Assembly: GCA_964343605.1 (NCBI GenBank)
Contig: CAYFKJ010000004.1
Coordinates: forward strand, 248,001 to 312,000
Length of the DNA: 64,000 bases
Source: CAYFKJ01 sp964343605
GTDB taxonomy: Bacteria; Pseudomonadota; Alphaproteobacteria; UBA2966
Direction of reading: 5' to 3'
The notes under the pieces were generated by a model, which was not told the DNA's origin, searched no databases, and was given only the letters and a program-made list of their open reading frames with translations. The translations under genes were made by a program, and so were the position numbers. Below, in pieces: positions 7,945 to 15,781 of the stretch. Each line of letters opens with the position of its first letter. Position 1 is the first letter of the stretch.

Positions 7945-8856
7945 CTATTCGTCCTCTGTTGCGATTAGTACTTTAAGTATGGCGTCGGCGCGCGCCTTGT
8001 AGTCGTCCTCACCCGGCGGCAGGCCCAGATCGCCGATGCGCTGCTGCCAATCCACCGTGGCCCGGGACATGCCGCCCTCCAGGCCCAGTTCATCCACTGT
8101 GAGCGCCACCTCGCGCATTTCAGCGGCGCGGCGCACGCCGTGGGTGGTGACGCGCTCCATCATATAGGCCGCACGTTTCCGCCAATCGAAGCCGGGATAG
8201 GTCTTGTCCAGGCTGTCCAGCACGACGTCCTCGACGCCGGCCTTGCGCGCCGCCAGAACGCATTCGAGAACCAGCGCCTCCATGCCCTTGATCACAACGC
8301 TGCGCATCATCTTGATGGACGACGCCGTACCGACTTCCCCCTCGGCAATCGTCGCGTTCATGTCGAGGCGTTGCATGGCATCCAACGCCGCACCGGCATG
8401 GGGACCGCTCAGGAGCATCGGCGTCTTGTGCAGGGCCGGTCGAATGGGCGCCATGATGGCGACGTCCACGTAGCGCCCGCCGGCGGCTTCGACGATGGCT
8501 GCCGAACGGCGCTTGGTGCCCGGCGCACAGGAATTGCCGTCGAGGAACAAGGCATTCCATGCAACATGCGGGGCGGCAGCTTCGGCGGCCGTTTCCGCCT
8601 GATCGGCAGTCACCAGAGAAAAGACCAGCTCGGCGTTTTCAAGGGCATCCGGCAACCTCACCTTGCCGTCGATGCCGGCAGATTGGTAATCGGCGAACTT
8701 GGCGTCGGCCGTCGTCCGGTCCGGATCGTCCGTCTTGATGTCGTACGCGGTCGTGGCGCCGTCGCGCGCACCCCAGCCCTCGACAATGGCCGTCGACGCC
8801 TCGCCGAAACCGACGAAGGCCAAGTTCACGAGCCCGATGTTTGAGACGCTGTCCAT
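7945..8856 (-). CDS. NAD(P)-binding oxidoreductase with DUF1932 domain, lig operon member of unknown role
   Basis: This encodes 303 aa. The N-terminal Rossmann motif (NLAFVGFGEASTAIVEGWG) and the 6-phosphogluconate/3-hydroxyisobutyrate dehydrogenase-like core (LFLDGNSCAPGTKRRSAAIVEAAGGRYVDVAIM) are followed by a DUF1932 C-terminal domain (SSIKMMRSVVIKGMEALVLECVLAARKAG). It probably oxidises or reduces a hydroxy/keto acid with NAD(P). No step of the known 4,5-cleavage pathway requires it. It sits between the LysR gene and ligA with short gaps (53 and 14 bp), so it is very likely coexpressed. A side-chain or salvage step on a pathway intermediate is a guess. Confidence 0.8.
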   Translation of the reverse strand: MDSVSNIGLVNLAFVGFGEASTAIVEGWGARDGATTAYDIKTDDPDRTTADAKFADYQSAGIDGKVRLPDALENAELVFSLVTADQAETAAEAAAPHVAWNALFLDGNSCAPGTKRRSAAIVEAAGGRYVDVAIMAPIRPALHKTPMLLSGPHAGAALDAMQRLDMNATIAEGEVGTASSIKMMRSVVIKGMEALVLECVLAARKAGVEDVVLDSLDKTYPGFDWRKRAAYMMERVTTHGVRRAAEMREVALTVDELGLEGGMSRATVDWQQRIGDLGLPPGEDDYKARADAILKVLIATEDE

Positions 8857-8909
8857 GCCAGATAGATATCATTCAACCCATCGCGGGCGAAATTGGATGA
8901 TGATTTTGG

Positions 8910-8928
8910 CTATTCAATTTTTGAATAG
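8910..8928. other. Inverted repeat between LysR and DUF1932 genes
   Basis: Arms CTATTCAA (8910-8917) and TTGAATAG (8921-8928) are perfect 8-bp complements around TTT. They cover the last codons of the LysR gene, 54 bp before the next start. No T-run follows on the minus strand, so a regulator site or RNA-processing hairpin is as likely as a terminator. Confidence 0.4.
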
Positions 8929-10154
8929 GATTTCACCGACGTGCGCGACGCCTGCTTGCCTGTCGCCGCCAGAATGTCGAGAAATACCTCCTGCGTTTCG
9001 GTCGGCCGCCAGTCGCGCCGCAGCGTCAAGCCGATCTGGCGCTTGGTATCGGCGGTGTCGAAACGCAGCCGGACGAGTTGGCCGAACTCCTCCTCGTGAC
9101 GGATCTGATGGGCGGAAATCAGCGCCAATGCGTCGCTGCCCAACAGCAATCCCCGGATCAGGACCAGCGAGCTCGCCTCGATCAGATTGACGGGCTGGGC
9201 GTTGGCCTCAAAGAGGGCTTCGAAGTGATCCCGGGTCGGCGTGGCGCTGCGCGGCACGATCCAGGGGAAGGCCGCCAATTGGCTGGTGCTGATCTTCCGC
9301 TTCCTGGCCAGCGGATGGCCCGCCCGCGCCGCGATACAGAGATTGTCCTCCAGCAGCGACGATTGCACGATATCGTCGACCGGCAAGGGATCACGCAGCG
9401 CGCCGATCAAGAGGTCGAGGTCGCCGTGGCGTAAGCCGTGCAGCAGGTCATCATAAGGGCCGTCGACCACGCTAATGCGGACCTCGGGGCGCACCTCCAT
9501 GAGCTTCATGATCGCTGTCGGCAGAATGAAGGTCCGGGCGAGCGGCATGGTGCCGATGACGATGCGGCCCGAGGCCGTACCCTTCCACTCCTCGATGGCC
9601 GCAATCCCCTGTTCGAGCTCGGCAAAAGCCAGCTTGGCATGCTGGGCCAGAACTTGCGCCGCCCGTGTCAGGGCAATTCCGTGACCCGATTTTTCGAACA
9701 GCGTCATGCCGGACAGGCGCTCGAGGTCGCGCGCCGCCCGGTGGAGCGAGGGTTGCGATATGCCGATACTGCGGGCCGCAAGGCTGAAATTCTCGGACTG
9801 GGAGATGGCAGCCAGCGCGCGAAGCTGAACGCCGGTTACCAGATCGTCGAGGTTGGCAAAGCCGCGCCCGCGCTTGCGCTGGCCGATCCGAACCGTTTCC
9901 CGGGCGCCCGTTTCCAGGTAACCCAGCGTGCGTTCCACGCGCTCGACAAACAATTTTCCCGGTTCGGTGACGAACATGCCTTCGCTGCGCCGCTCGAAAA
10001 GCTGGATGTCGAGATCGGCCTCCAGTTTGGCGATGGCCTGGGTGATGGCGGGCTGCGACAGATGGACGACCGCCGAGGCGCCGAGAATGCTCTGGTGGCG
10101 TGCAACCTCGCGGATGGCCCGCAGGTGGCGAATGTTGGGTGCCCGGCTGTCCAT
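8910..10154 (-). CDS. LysR-family regulator with two tandem HTH domains
   Basis: This encodes 414 aa starting MDSRAPNIRHLRAIREV. Two complete LysR winged-helix domains are visible. The first is residues 7-66 (LGASAVVHLSQPAITQAIAK) and the second residues 107-166 (LAARSIGISQPSLHRAARDL). One LysR substrate-binding domain follows (~190-400; SGRIVIGTMPLARTFILPTAI). Ordinary LysR proteins are ~300 aa with one HTH, so about 100 residues are extra. The open frame extends further 5' to 10523 but would overlap galB on the other strand and lacks homology. The gene is divergent from galB and heads the ligABC operon, so it is the likely regulator of both. The inducer is probably a pathway intermediate, by analogy with LigR-type regulators. 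Confidence 0.88.
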   Translation of the reverse strand: MDSRAPNIRHLRAIREVARHQSILGASAVVHLSQPAITQAIAKLEADLDIQLFERRSEGMFVTEPGKLFVERVERTLGYLETGARETVRIGQRKRGRGFANLDDLVTGVQLRALAAISQSENFSLAARSIGISQPSLHRAARDLERLSGMTLFEKSGHGIALTRAAQVLAQHAKLAFAELEQGIAAIEEWKGTASGRIVIGTMPLARTFILPTAIMKLMEVRPEVRISVVDGPYDDLLHGLRHGDLDLLIGALRDPLPVDDIVQSSLLEDNLCIAARAGHPLARKRKISTSQLAAFPWIVPRSATPTRDHFEALFEANAQPVNLIEASSLVLIRGLLLGSDALALISAHQIRHEEEFGQLVRLRFDTADTKRQIGLTLRRDWRPTETQEVFLDILAATGKQASRTSVKSYSKIE

Positions 10155-10253
10155 AGCGCTTCCCCGAAGCGGTTCGCGGCAAGTCCTATAGAAAGAACTT
10201 ATATCACTTGAGCCAATCTGAAATGTGAATTCGTCGAGGCCTGTTGGAAGATT
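10155..10253. promoter_or_regulatory. Divergent lysR/galB promoter region
   Basis: This 99-bp spacer separates the divergent LysR and galB genes. It contains CTATAGAAAGAACTTATAT at 10186-10204, in which ATAG and TTAT form an interrupted inverted pair of the T-N11-A type bound by LysR proteins. It is the only such symmetric site in the spacer. Autoregulation plus control of galB is the expected arrangement but is inferred. Confidence 0.45.
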
Positions 10254-11018
10254 ATGGTGAACCAACAGATGAAAGCCGAGGATATGACCGACAACAAAAC
10301 CGCACTGGTCGTCAGCGCCCATGCCGCCGACTTCGTCTGGCGGGCCGGCGGCGCCATCGCGCTGCACCAGTCGTTGGGATACGACGTGACCGTGGTTTGC
10401 CTCTCGTATGGTGAACGCGGCGAATCGGCCAAGATCTGGAAGCAGGAAGGGGCCACGCTTGAAGACGTAAAATCGGCCCGCCGCAAGGAGGCCGAAGCAG
10501 CCGCCAAGGCGTTGGACGTTCACGACCTCCAGTTCTTCGACCTCGGCGACTATCCCTTGGAGATGGATCGCGACGCCAAGTACCGCCTAGTCGATCTCAT
10601 GCGTGCCGTGCAGCCCAACTTCCTGATGAGCCATTCACACTACGATCCCTACAACACCGATCACGCCTATGCCACGCGCGTGACCATGGAATGCCGCATG
10701 ATCGCCCAGGCCTGGGGACACAATCCCGGCGAAAAGGTGCTCGGCGCGCCGCAGCTCTACCTTTTCGAACCGCACCAGACAGAGCAGATGGGCTGGAAGC
10801 CGGACGTCTTCCTCGACATCACCGAGGTCTGGGACAAGAAACGGGCGGCCATCGAGTGCATGCAGGGCCAGGAGCACCTTTGGGATTTCTATACCAACGT
10901 CGCCGAAAACAGGGGCAACCATTTCCGGCGCAACTCCGGCGGTCAGGCCGGCGGCCGCAACGCCCGCTACGCCGAAGGCTTTCAGTCGGTCTACCCGCGT
11001 ACCGTGGACGAATTGTGA
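10254..11018 (+). CDS. galB: 4-oxalomesaconate hydratase (PIG-L/LmbE type)
   Basis: Up to 254 aa, a PIG-L/LmbE-fold metalloprotein. The family AHxDD zinc motif appears as AHAAD in VVSAHAADFVWRAGGAIALH, the form seen in Pseudomonas putida GalB. Other GalB-like segments are VCLSYGERGESAKIWK, FFDLGDYPLEMDRD, MSHSHYDPYNTDHAYA, FEPHQTEQMGWKPDVFLDITEVWDKK and GQEHLWDFYT. GalB hydrates 4-oxalomesaconate to 4-carboxy-4-hydroxy-2-oxoadipate, the substrate of the next gene product. The start is uncertain: ATG codons at 10254, 10269 and 10284 are all possible and none has a strong ribosome site. The stop overlaps the ligK start by one base (TGATG). Confidence 0.92.
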   Translation: MVNQQMKAEDMTDNKTALVVSAHAADFVWRAGGAIALHQSLGYDVTVVCLSYGERGESAKIWKQEGATLEDVKSARRKEAEAAAKALDVHDLQFFDLGDYPLEMDRDAKYRLVDLMRAVQPNFLMSHSHYDPYNTDHAYATRVTMECRMIAQAWGHNPGEKVLGAPQLYLFEPHQTEQMGWKPDVFLDITEVWDKKRAAIECMQGQEHLWDFYTNVAENRGNHFRRNSGGQAGGRNARYAEGFQSVYPRTVDEL

Positions 11019-11689
11019 TGAACGTCGTCGTCCAAAACATCGAACGGGCGGACGCGGACACCATCGCGGCACTGGCGGAATGCGGCGTCGCGACCGTGCA
11101 TGAAGCCCAAGGGCGCAAGGGTCTCCTGGCTTCCTACATGCGCCCCATATACTCCGGCGCCAGCATCGGCGCCTCCGCCGTGACGATCTCGGCAGCACCC
11201 GGCGACAACTGGATGGTCCACGTTGCCATCGAACAGGTTCAGGCCGGCGATATTCTCGTGCTCGCGCCGACCTCGCCTTCCGATGCGGGCTATTTCGGCG
11301 ATCTTTTAGCGACCTCCATGCAGGCGCGCGGCGGGGTTGGTCTGATTATCGACGCCGGCGTGCGCGATGTCCGCGATCTCACCAAGATGCACTTTCCCGT
11401 CTGGTCCAAGGCGATCTCGGCGGAAGGCACGGTGAAGGAGACCTTGGGCTCGGTCAACGTACCCATCGTCTGCGCCGGCGAACTGGTTAATCCGGGCGAC
11501 GTCATCGTGGCCGATGACGACGGGGTCTGCGTGGTGCGCCGCGAGGAGGCCGGGGAAGTCCTCGTGAAGGCGCGGGCGCGTCTCGCCAATGAGGAAGAGA
11601 AGCGCCAACGCCTGGCGTCAGGCGAGCTCGGCCTCGACATGTACGGCATGCGGGAGCGCCTGAAGGAAAAAGGCCTCAAGTATGAGTGA
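11018..11689 (+). CDS. ligK: 4-carboxy-4-hydroxy-2-oxoadipate aldolase
   Basis: This encodes 223 aa of the RraA/HMG-CHA aldolase fold, starting MNVVVQNIERADADTIAAL. The divalent-metal and pyruvate-binding motif is seen in GGVGLIIDAGVRDVRDL (Arg-Asp pair). A Gly-rich loop region lies at GDILVLAPTSPSDAGYFGDLLATS. The enzyme cleaves CHA to pyruvate and oxaloacetate, the last step of the 4,5-cleavage pathway. It lies between galB (1-bp overlap) and galD (8-bp overlap), so the three are translationally coupled. RraA RNase regulators are shorter (~160 aa) and lack this context. Confidence 0.93.
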   Translation: MNVVVQNIERADADTIAALAECGVATVHEAQGRKGLLASYMRPIYSGASIGASAVTISAAPGDNWMVHVAIEQVQAGDILVLAPTSPSDAGYFGDLLATSMQARGGVGLIIDAGVRDVRDLTKMHFPVWSKAISAEGTVKETLGSVNVPIVCAGELVNPGDVIVADDDGVCVVRREEAGEVLVKARARLANEEEKRQRLASGELGLDMYGMRERLKEKGLKYE

Positions 11690-12740
11690 CGCCGTCCGCT
11701 GCATGTGGATGCGGGGCGGCACCTCCAAGGGCGGTTATTTCCTGGCCGACGACCTGCCCAGTGATCCGGCAGCGCGCGATGCCTTCCTGCTGGGCGTGAT
11801 GGGCTCCCCCGATCCGCGCCAAATCGACGGCCTGGGCGGCGCTGATCCGCTGACCTCCAAAATCGCCGTGGTCTCCCCGTCCGCACGCGAAGGCGTTGAC
11901 GTCGATTATCTTTTCCTCCAGGTCATGGTCGATCAGGCCATCGTCACGGACGCCCAGAACTGCGGCAACATTCTGGCCGGCATCGGCCCTTTCGCCATCG
12001 AGCGTGGCCTGATTACCGCCCGCGACGGCGAAACGCCTGTCACCATCTTTATGGAAAACACTGGTCAGGTTGCGACGGCCCAGATCCAGACCCCGGACGG
12101 CCGGGTGACCTATATGGGCAATGCCCTTATCGACGGCGTGCCCGGAACGGCGGCGCCGATCGCCATCACCTTCCGCGACACCGCCGGATCGAGTTGCGGT
12201 GCGCTGCTGCCCTCAGGAAACGCCGTCGACGAGATCGACGGCGTGGCGCTGACCATGATCGACAACGGCATGCCCTGCGTCGTGATGAAGGCCTTGGATC
12301 TGGGGATCTCCGGGACCGAATCGCGCGAGGAACTGGATGCCGATGCCGAATTGAAAGCCCGGCTGGAATCGATTCGCCTGCAGGCGGGCCCGATGATGAA
12401 TCTGGGTGACGTGGCTGAAAAAACCGTGCCCAAAATGACGATGGTCAGCCCGCCCACGTCCGGCGGGGCGATCTCGACGCGGACCTTCATTCCGCACCGC
12501 TGCCACGCCTCCATCGGCGTGCTGGGGGCAGTGAGCGTCGCCACGGCCTGCATGCTGCCCGAAGCGCCTGCGGCGGAACTCGCGGACATTGCCGAAGGCC
12601 GCAGCAAATCGTTGCAGATCGAACACCCCATCGGTGAGACCACTGTGCTGCTGGACACCGACGACGACGGCGCTGTGGAAAGCGCAGCCATCCTGCGCAC
12701 CGCCCGCAAGCTTTTCGACGGCGACGTGTTTGCGCCATAA
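11682..12740 (+). CDS. galD: 4-oxalomesaconate tautomerase (PrpF family)
   Basis: This encodes 352 aa, a PrpF/DAP-epimerase-like two-domain isomerase. Recognisable segments are RCMWMRGGTSKGGYFLADDLP at the N-terminus, DAQNCGNILAGIGPFAIE with the family Cys, and PHRCHASIGVLGAVSVATACMLP near the end. GalD of Pseudomonas and LigU of Sphingobium interconvert 4-oxalomesaconate tautomers or isomers. PrpF itself acts on 2-methylaconitate, but the flanking galB/ligK/ligI genes favour oxalomesaconate. The start overlaps the ligK stop by 8 bp. Whether the enzyme is a GalD-type keto-enol tautomerase or a LigU-type allylic isomerase cannot be told from sequence alone. Confidence 0.9.
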   Translation: MSDAVRCMWMRGGTSKGGYFLADDLPSDPAARDAFLLGVMGSPDPRQIDGLGGADPLTSKIAVVSPSAREGVDVDYLFLQVMVDQAIVTDAQNCGNILAGIGPFAIERGLITARDGETPVTIFMENTGQVATAQIQTPDGRVTYMGNALIDGVPGTAAPIAITFRDTAGSSCGALLPSGNAVDEIDGVALTMIDNGMPCVVMKALDLGISGTESREELDADAELKARLESIRLQAGPMMNLGDVAEKTVPKMTMVSPPTSGGAISTRTFIPHRCHASIGVLGAVSVATACMLPEAPAAELADIAEGRSKSLQIEHPIGETTVLLDTDDDGAVESAAILRTARKLFDGDVFAP

Positions 12741-12760
12741 GCCGGAAACGAGAAATTCAC

Positions 12761-13636
12761 ATGGACCCCGATTACCTGCCCTTCCACCCCAACCCGTCGA
12801 AACCCGGTTTCACGCCGCCGCCGGGCGCTGTCGACGCGCACTGTCACGTCTTCGGGCCGGCTGCGGAATTTCCTTACGCGCCGGAACGCAAGTACACGCC
12901 GTGCGACGCGCCCAAGGCGAAACTCTTCGAACTCAGGGATTACCTCGGCTTTGAGCGCAACGTCATCGTCCAGGCCTCCTGCCACGGGCGCAACAATGAT
13001 GCCCTTGTGGACGCCCTCAATTCAGCGGGCGACAGCGCGCGCGGCGTCGCCGTTGTCGGGCCGGAGGTCAGCGATCAGGAACTGGCGGATATGGATGCCG
13101 CCGGGGTGCGCGCCGTTCGTTTCAATTTCGTCAAGCGCCTGGTAGACGCCACGCCGAAGGAGGTTTTCCTGGAAATCGCCGAGCGCATCGCCGGGCTGGG
13201 CTGGCATATCGTCGTCTACTTCGAAGCGCCGGACCTCGAGGAATTGACACCATTCCTGAAACAACTCCCCACCACCATCGTGGTGGACCACATGGGCCGG
13301 CCCGACGTCACCAAGGGCGTCGACCACGCCGATTTCCAACGCTTCCTCAGCCTGATGGACGACAATGGAAACGTCTGGACCAAGGTGAGCTGCCCCGAAC
13401 GGCTGACCCATGACGGGCCGCCCTACGACGACGTCGTGGCTTTTTCCAAGACGCTCGTTGAGCGATTTCCCGACCGCGTTCTCTGGGGCACGGACTGGCC
13501 GCACCCCAACATGAAGTCGCATATGCCCGACGACGGCATGCTCGTGGACATGATCCCCAGAATTGCGGAAACCGAGGCTTTGCAACGGGAACTGCTTGTC
13601 AACAACCCCAAACGGCTTTATTGGCCGGAAGAGTAA
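12761..13636 (+). CDS. ligI: 2-pyrone-4,6-dicarboxylate hydrolase
   Basis: This encodes 291 aa of the amidohydrolase superfamily, starting MDPDYLPFHPNPSKPGFTPP. The LigI signature is clear: VDAHCHVFGP at strand 1, TTIVVDHMGRPD, and RVLWGTDWPHPNMK with the catalytic Asp. Sphingobium LigI is 293 aa. The enzyme opens the PDC lactone made by LigC to give 4-oxalomesaconate, then used by GalD and GalB. Unlike most amidohydrolases, the LigI group needs no bound metal. It sits 20 bp after galD and 18 bp before the second ligA. Confidence 0.95.
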   Translation: MDPDYLPFHPNPSKPGFTPPPGAVDAHCHVFGPAAEFPYAPERKYTPCDAPKAKLFELRDYLGFERNVIVQASCHGRNNDALVDALNSAGDSARGVAVVGPEVSDQELADMDAAGVRAVRFNFVKRLVDATPKEVFLEIAERIAGLGWHIVVYFEAPDLEELTPFLKQLPTTIVVDHMGRPDVTKGVDHADFQRFLSLMDDNGNVWTKVSCPERLTHDGPPYDDVVAFSKTLVERFPDRVLWGTDWPHPNMKSHMPDDGMLVDMIPRIAETEALQRELLVNNPKRLYWPEE

Positions 13637-13654
13637 CCCACCGAGGACCCCCCC

Positions 13655-14005
13655 ATGACCCGACATCCCCCCCAAGACATTCCCGGCACCACCGTTTTCG
13701 ACGGACGCATGGCAATGAAAGGCTATGCCCTCAACGCCATGTGTTTTTCCTTCAACACGGCGGAAGGGCGCGAAGCCTTCCTCGCCGACGAGGACGCCTA
13801 CTGCGACAAGTTCGGCCTAAATACGGAACAGAAGGCGGCGGTGAAGGCGCGCAACGTGCTAGACCTCATTGCCGCCGGCGGTCACATCTACTACCTCGCC
13901 AAGTTCGCCGGCATCTTCGGCCTGGGCGTGCAGGATGTCGGCGCCCAGCAGACCGGCATGAGCGTCGAGGACTTCAAAGCGAAACTCGTGGCGGCGGGAG
14001 ATTAA
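13655..14005 (+). CDS. ligA: Protocatechuate 4,5-dioxygenase alpha subunit (copy 2)
   Basis: This encodes 116 aa starting MTRHPPQDIPGTTVFDGRMAMKGYALNAMCFSFNTAEGREAFLADEDAY, a LigA fold related to copy 1 (IPGT.VFD, GY.LN.MC.S) but clearly diverged and 15 residues shorter. The GGHIYYLAKFAGIFGLGVQDVGAQQTGMS segment corresponds to the conserved helix pair of LigA. It lies two bases before the second ligB start and belongs to the galB-ligK-galD-ligI unit. The pair may process a different ring substrate from copy 1. Confidence 0.9.
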   Translation: MTRHPPQDIPGTTVFDGRMAMKGYALNAMCFSFNTAEGREAFLADEDAYCDKFGLNTEQKAAVKARNVLDLIAAGGHIYYLAKFAGIFGLGVQDVGAQQTGMSVEDFKAKLVAAGD

Positions 14006-14007
14006 TT

Positions 14008-14850
14008 ATGGCGAAAATCGTAGGCGGACTTACCACTTCCCACATTCCGGCGATTGGCAACGCCATCGCCAACAACCTGCAGGACGAGCCTTACTGGAAG
14101 TCGTTCTTCGCGGCCTATCCACCCGTGCGGGATTGGCTCGACGAGGTCCGGCCCGATGTCGCCGTCATTATCTACAACGATCACGGCCTCAATTTCTTCC
14201 TCGACAATATGCCGACCTTCGCCATTGGGGCGGCCGCCGAGTACCACAATGCCGACGAAGGCTGGGGGCTGAAACCAATTCCGCCCTTTGCCGGCGATCC
14301 CGAATTCTCCTGGCACCTGATCGAGAGCCTGGTCGAGGACGAGTTCGACGTCTCCTCCTGTCAGAAGATGTTCGTCGACCACGGCTTTTGCGTGCCCATG
14401 CAGCTTTTCTGGCCCGAACGCTGGTCGCCCGAGATCCGCACAATCCCCATCAGCATCAATACGGTCCAGCACCCGCTGCCTTCGCCCGCGCGCTGCTACA
14501 AGTTCGGCCAGTCCATCGGCCGCGCCATCGAGAGCTGGGAAGACGACGTCAAAGTCGTGGTGGTCGGCACGGGCGGACTCTCCCACCAGCTCGACGGTGA
14601 GCGGGCCGGCTTCATCAACAAAGAGTTCGACCTGATGTGCATGGAGAAGATCGTGCACGATCCCGAAGCCCTGACGAAATACTCCGCACACGATCTGGTG
14701 CGCCTGGCCGGTGCCCAGGGCGCGGAATTCATTCTCTGGATGGCCATGCGGGGCGCCTTGACCGGCAAGGTGACGCAACGCCACAGCAACTACCACATCC
14801 CGATCTCCAACACCGCCGCCGGGCTCCTGCTGCTGGAGAACGCGGCTTAA
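14008..14850 (+). CDS. ligB: Class III extradiol dioxygenase beta subunit (LigB copy 2, possibly gallate-preferring)
   Basis: This encodes 280 aa starting MAKIVGGLTTSHIPAIG. Fe(II) ligands His12 (TSHIPA), His59 (IYNDHG) and a Glu in GAQGAEFILWMAMRGAL are conserved; the catalytic His is in GTGGLSHQL. The region PARCYKFGQSIGRAIESWEDDVKVVVV and LSHQLDGERAGFINKEFD looks more like GalA/DesB gallate dioxygenases than copy 1 does, from memory of those sequences. DesB and GalA are single fused chains, whereas here the alpha domain is separate. The open frame extends upstream to 13621, but that part overlaps ligA, so the ATG at 14008 was chosen. Substrate preference is inference. Confidence 0.9.
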   Translation: MAKIVGGLTTSHIPAIGNAIANNLQDEPYWKSFFAAYPPVRDWLDEVRPDVAVIIYNDHGLNFFLDNMPTFAIGAAAEYHNADEGWGLKPIPPFAGDPEFSWHLIESLVEDEFDVSSCQKMFVDHGFCVPMQLFWPERWSPEIRTIPISINTVQHPLPSPARCYKFGQSIGRAIESWEDDVKVVVVGTGGLSHQLDGERAGFINKEFDLMCMEKIVHDPEALTKYSAHDLVRLAGAQGAEFILWMAMRGALTGKVTQRHSNYHIPISNTAAGLLLLENAA

Positions 14851-14872
14851 GAAATCCGCTGTCCCCCCCATC

Positions 14873-14976
14873 CTGTCCTTCCCCCGCCAGGGGGAAGGAA
14901 CTCGCATTGAGATTTCGCTCTTCTATTAGTAGCCCTCCCCCTTGATGGGGGAGGGTTGGGTGGGGGTGGAGCCATC
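14873..14976. repeat. Pyrimidine-rich hairpin repeat element after ligB copy 2
   Basis: Two hairpins lie in tandem. One is TCCTTCCCCC / GGGGGAAGGA with a GCCA loop; the other is CCCTCCCCC / GGGGGAGGG with a TTGAT loop, followed by TTGGGTGGGGGTG. This type of C-run/G-run element is a frequent intergenic repeat in alphaproteobacteria. It lies in the 237-bp gap before the TetR gene and could end the galB-ligB transcript, although no T-run follows. Confidence 0.6.
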
Positions 14977-15087
14977 ATGCCCATGCTCTCTGATCCCTGT
15001 ACGAAACTGTCGTGTCGTTTTTGAAAAAACCAACCCATCTGATAGTTTGCTCTCCGCGTTTGTTTTTCAAATGGGACGGCAGGTGCC

Positions 15088-15741
15088 ATGGGGTCGGCAG
15101 GCAAGGTCGAAAGCTCGGTCGGGGATCCGAAGCTGGTCGAGGCGCGTCAACGACAGATCGTCGATGCGGCGGTGAAGCTCTTTTCCGACAAGGGTTTCTA
15201 CCGCACCACCATCCTCGACATCGCCAATGAGGCGGGCACAAGCAGCGGTCTGATCTACAAGTACTTCAAGGACAAGGACGACGTTCTCTACCTCTCGCTG
15301 CTGCTGGTCCTGGAAACATATGAGAGGGAAATTCCGCCGCGCTTGGAAGGCATCGAGCATCCGGTGGAACGGCTGACGGAGATCCTGCGGGCCTATTGCC
15401 TGATCATCGACGACCTGCGCGACGCCACCATTCTGGCCTACCGCTCGACCAAATCCCTGCCACCCAAGCGGCGTAAATACATCAAGCAGGCGGAAGAGCG
15501 GACGAACAGATTGGTCCGAAGCTGTCTCGAAGCCTGTATCGAAGGCGGTTTCCTGAAGCCGGTTAATCTCGACCTTTTGGTCTATCAGTTCGTCACGTTT
15601 TGCCACAATTGGGCCCTGAAACACTGGGCTTTCCGCGAAAAATACAGCGTCGAGGAGTACGTTTCCGAAGGCGCCCAGCTGCTGATCGTGCCGCACCTGA
15701 CGCCCGCCGGCCTGGAAGCTTTCAAGCGAAACAAACGGTAA
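15088..15741 (+). CDS. TetR/AcrR-family transcriptional regulator
   Basis: This encodes 217 aa. The N-terminal HTH lies at residues ~20-66 (QRQIVDAAVKLFSDKGFYRTTILDIANEAGTSSGLIYKYFKDKDDVL), followed by an all-helical ligand domain (IIDDLRDATILAYRSTKSLPPKRRKYIKQAEERTNRLV). The layout resembles TetR regulators that sense acyl- or aryl-CoA esters, but the ligand cannot be read from sequence. It directly precedes the three reductase genes, and a palindromic operator lies in the 83-bp gap between them (15782-15806), so it probably represses them. An ATG at 15070 is an alternative start. Confidence 0.88.
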   Translation: MGSAGKVESSVGDPKLVEARQRQIVDAAVKLFSDKGFYRTTILDIANEAGTSSGLIYKYFKDKDDVLYLSLLLVLETYEREIPPRLEGIEHPVERLTEILRAYCLIIDDLRDATILAYRSTKSLPPKRRKYIKQAEERTNRLVRSCLEACIEGGFLKPVNLDLLVYQFVTFCHNWALKHWAFREKYSVEEYVSEGAQLLIVPHLTPAGLEAFKRNKR

Positions 15742-15781
15742 CGAATGACTGGACATTCACTCAATATACGGGTTATTGTGC

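Noticed and set aside
10155..10523. N-terminal extension of the LysR protein to 537 aa
   Set aside because: The extra 123 codons run antisense through galB and the divergent promoter and show no LysR homology.
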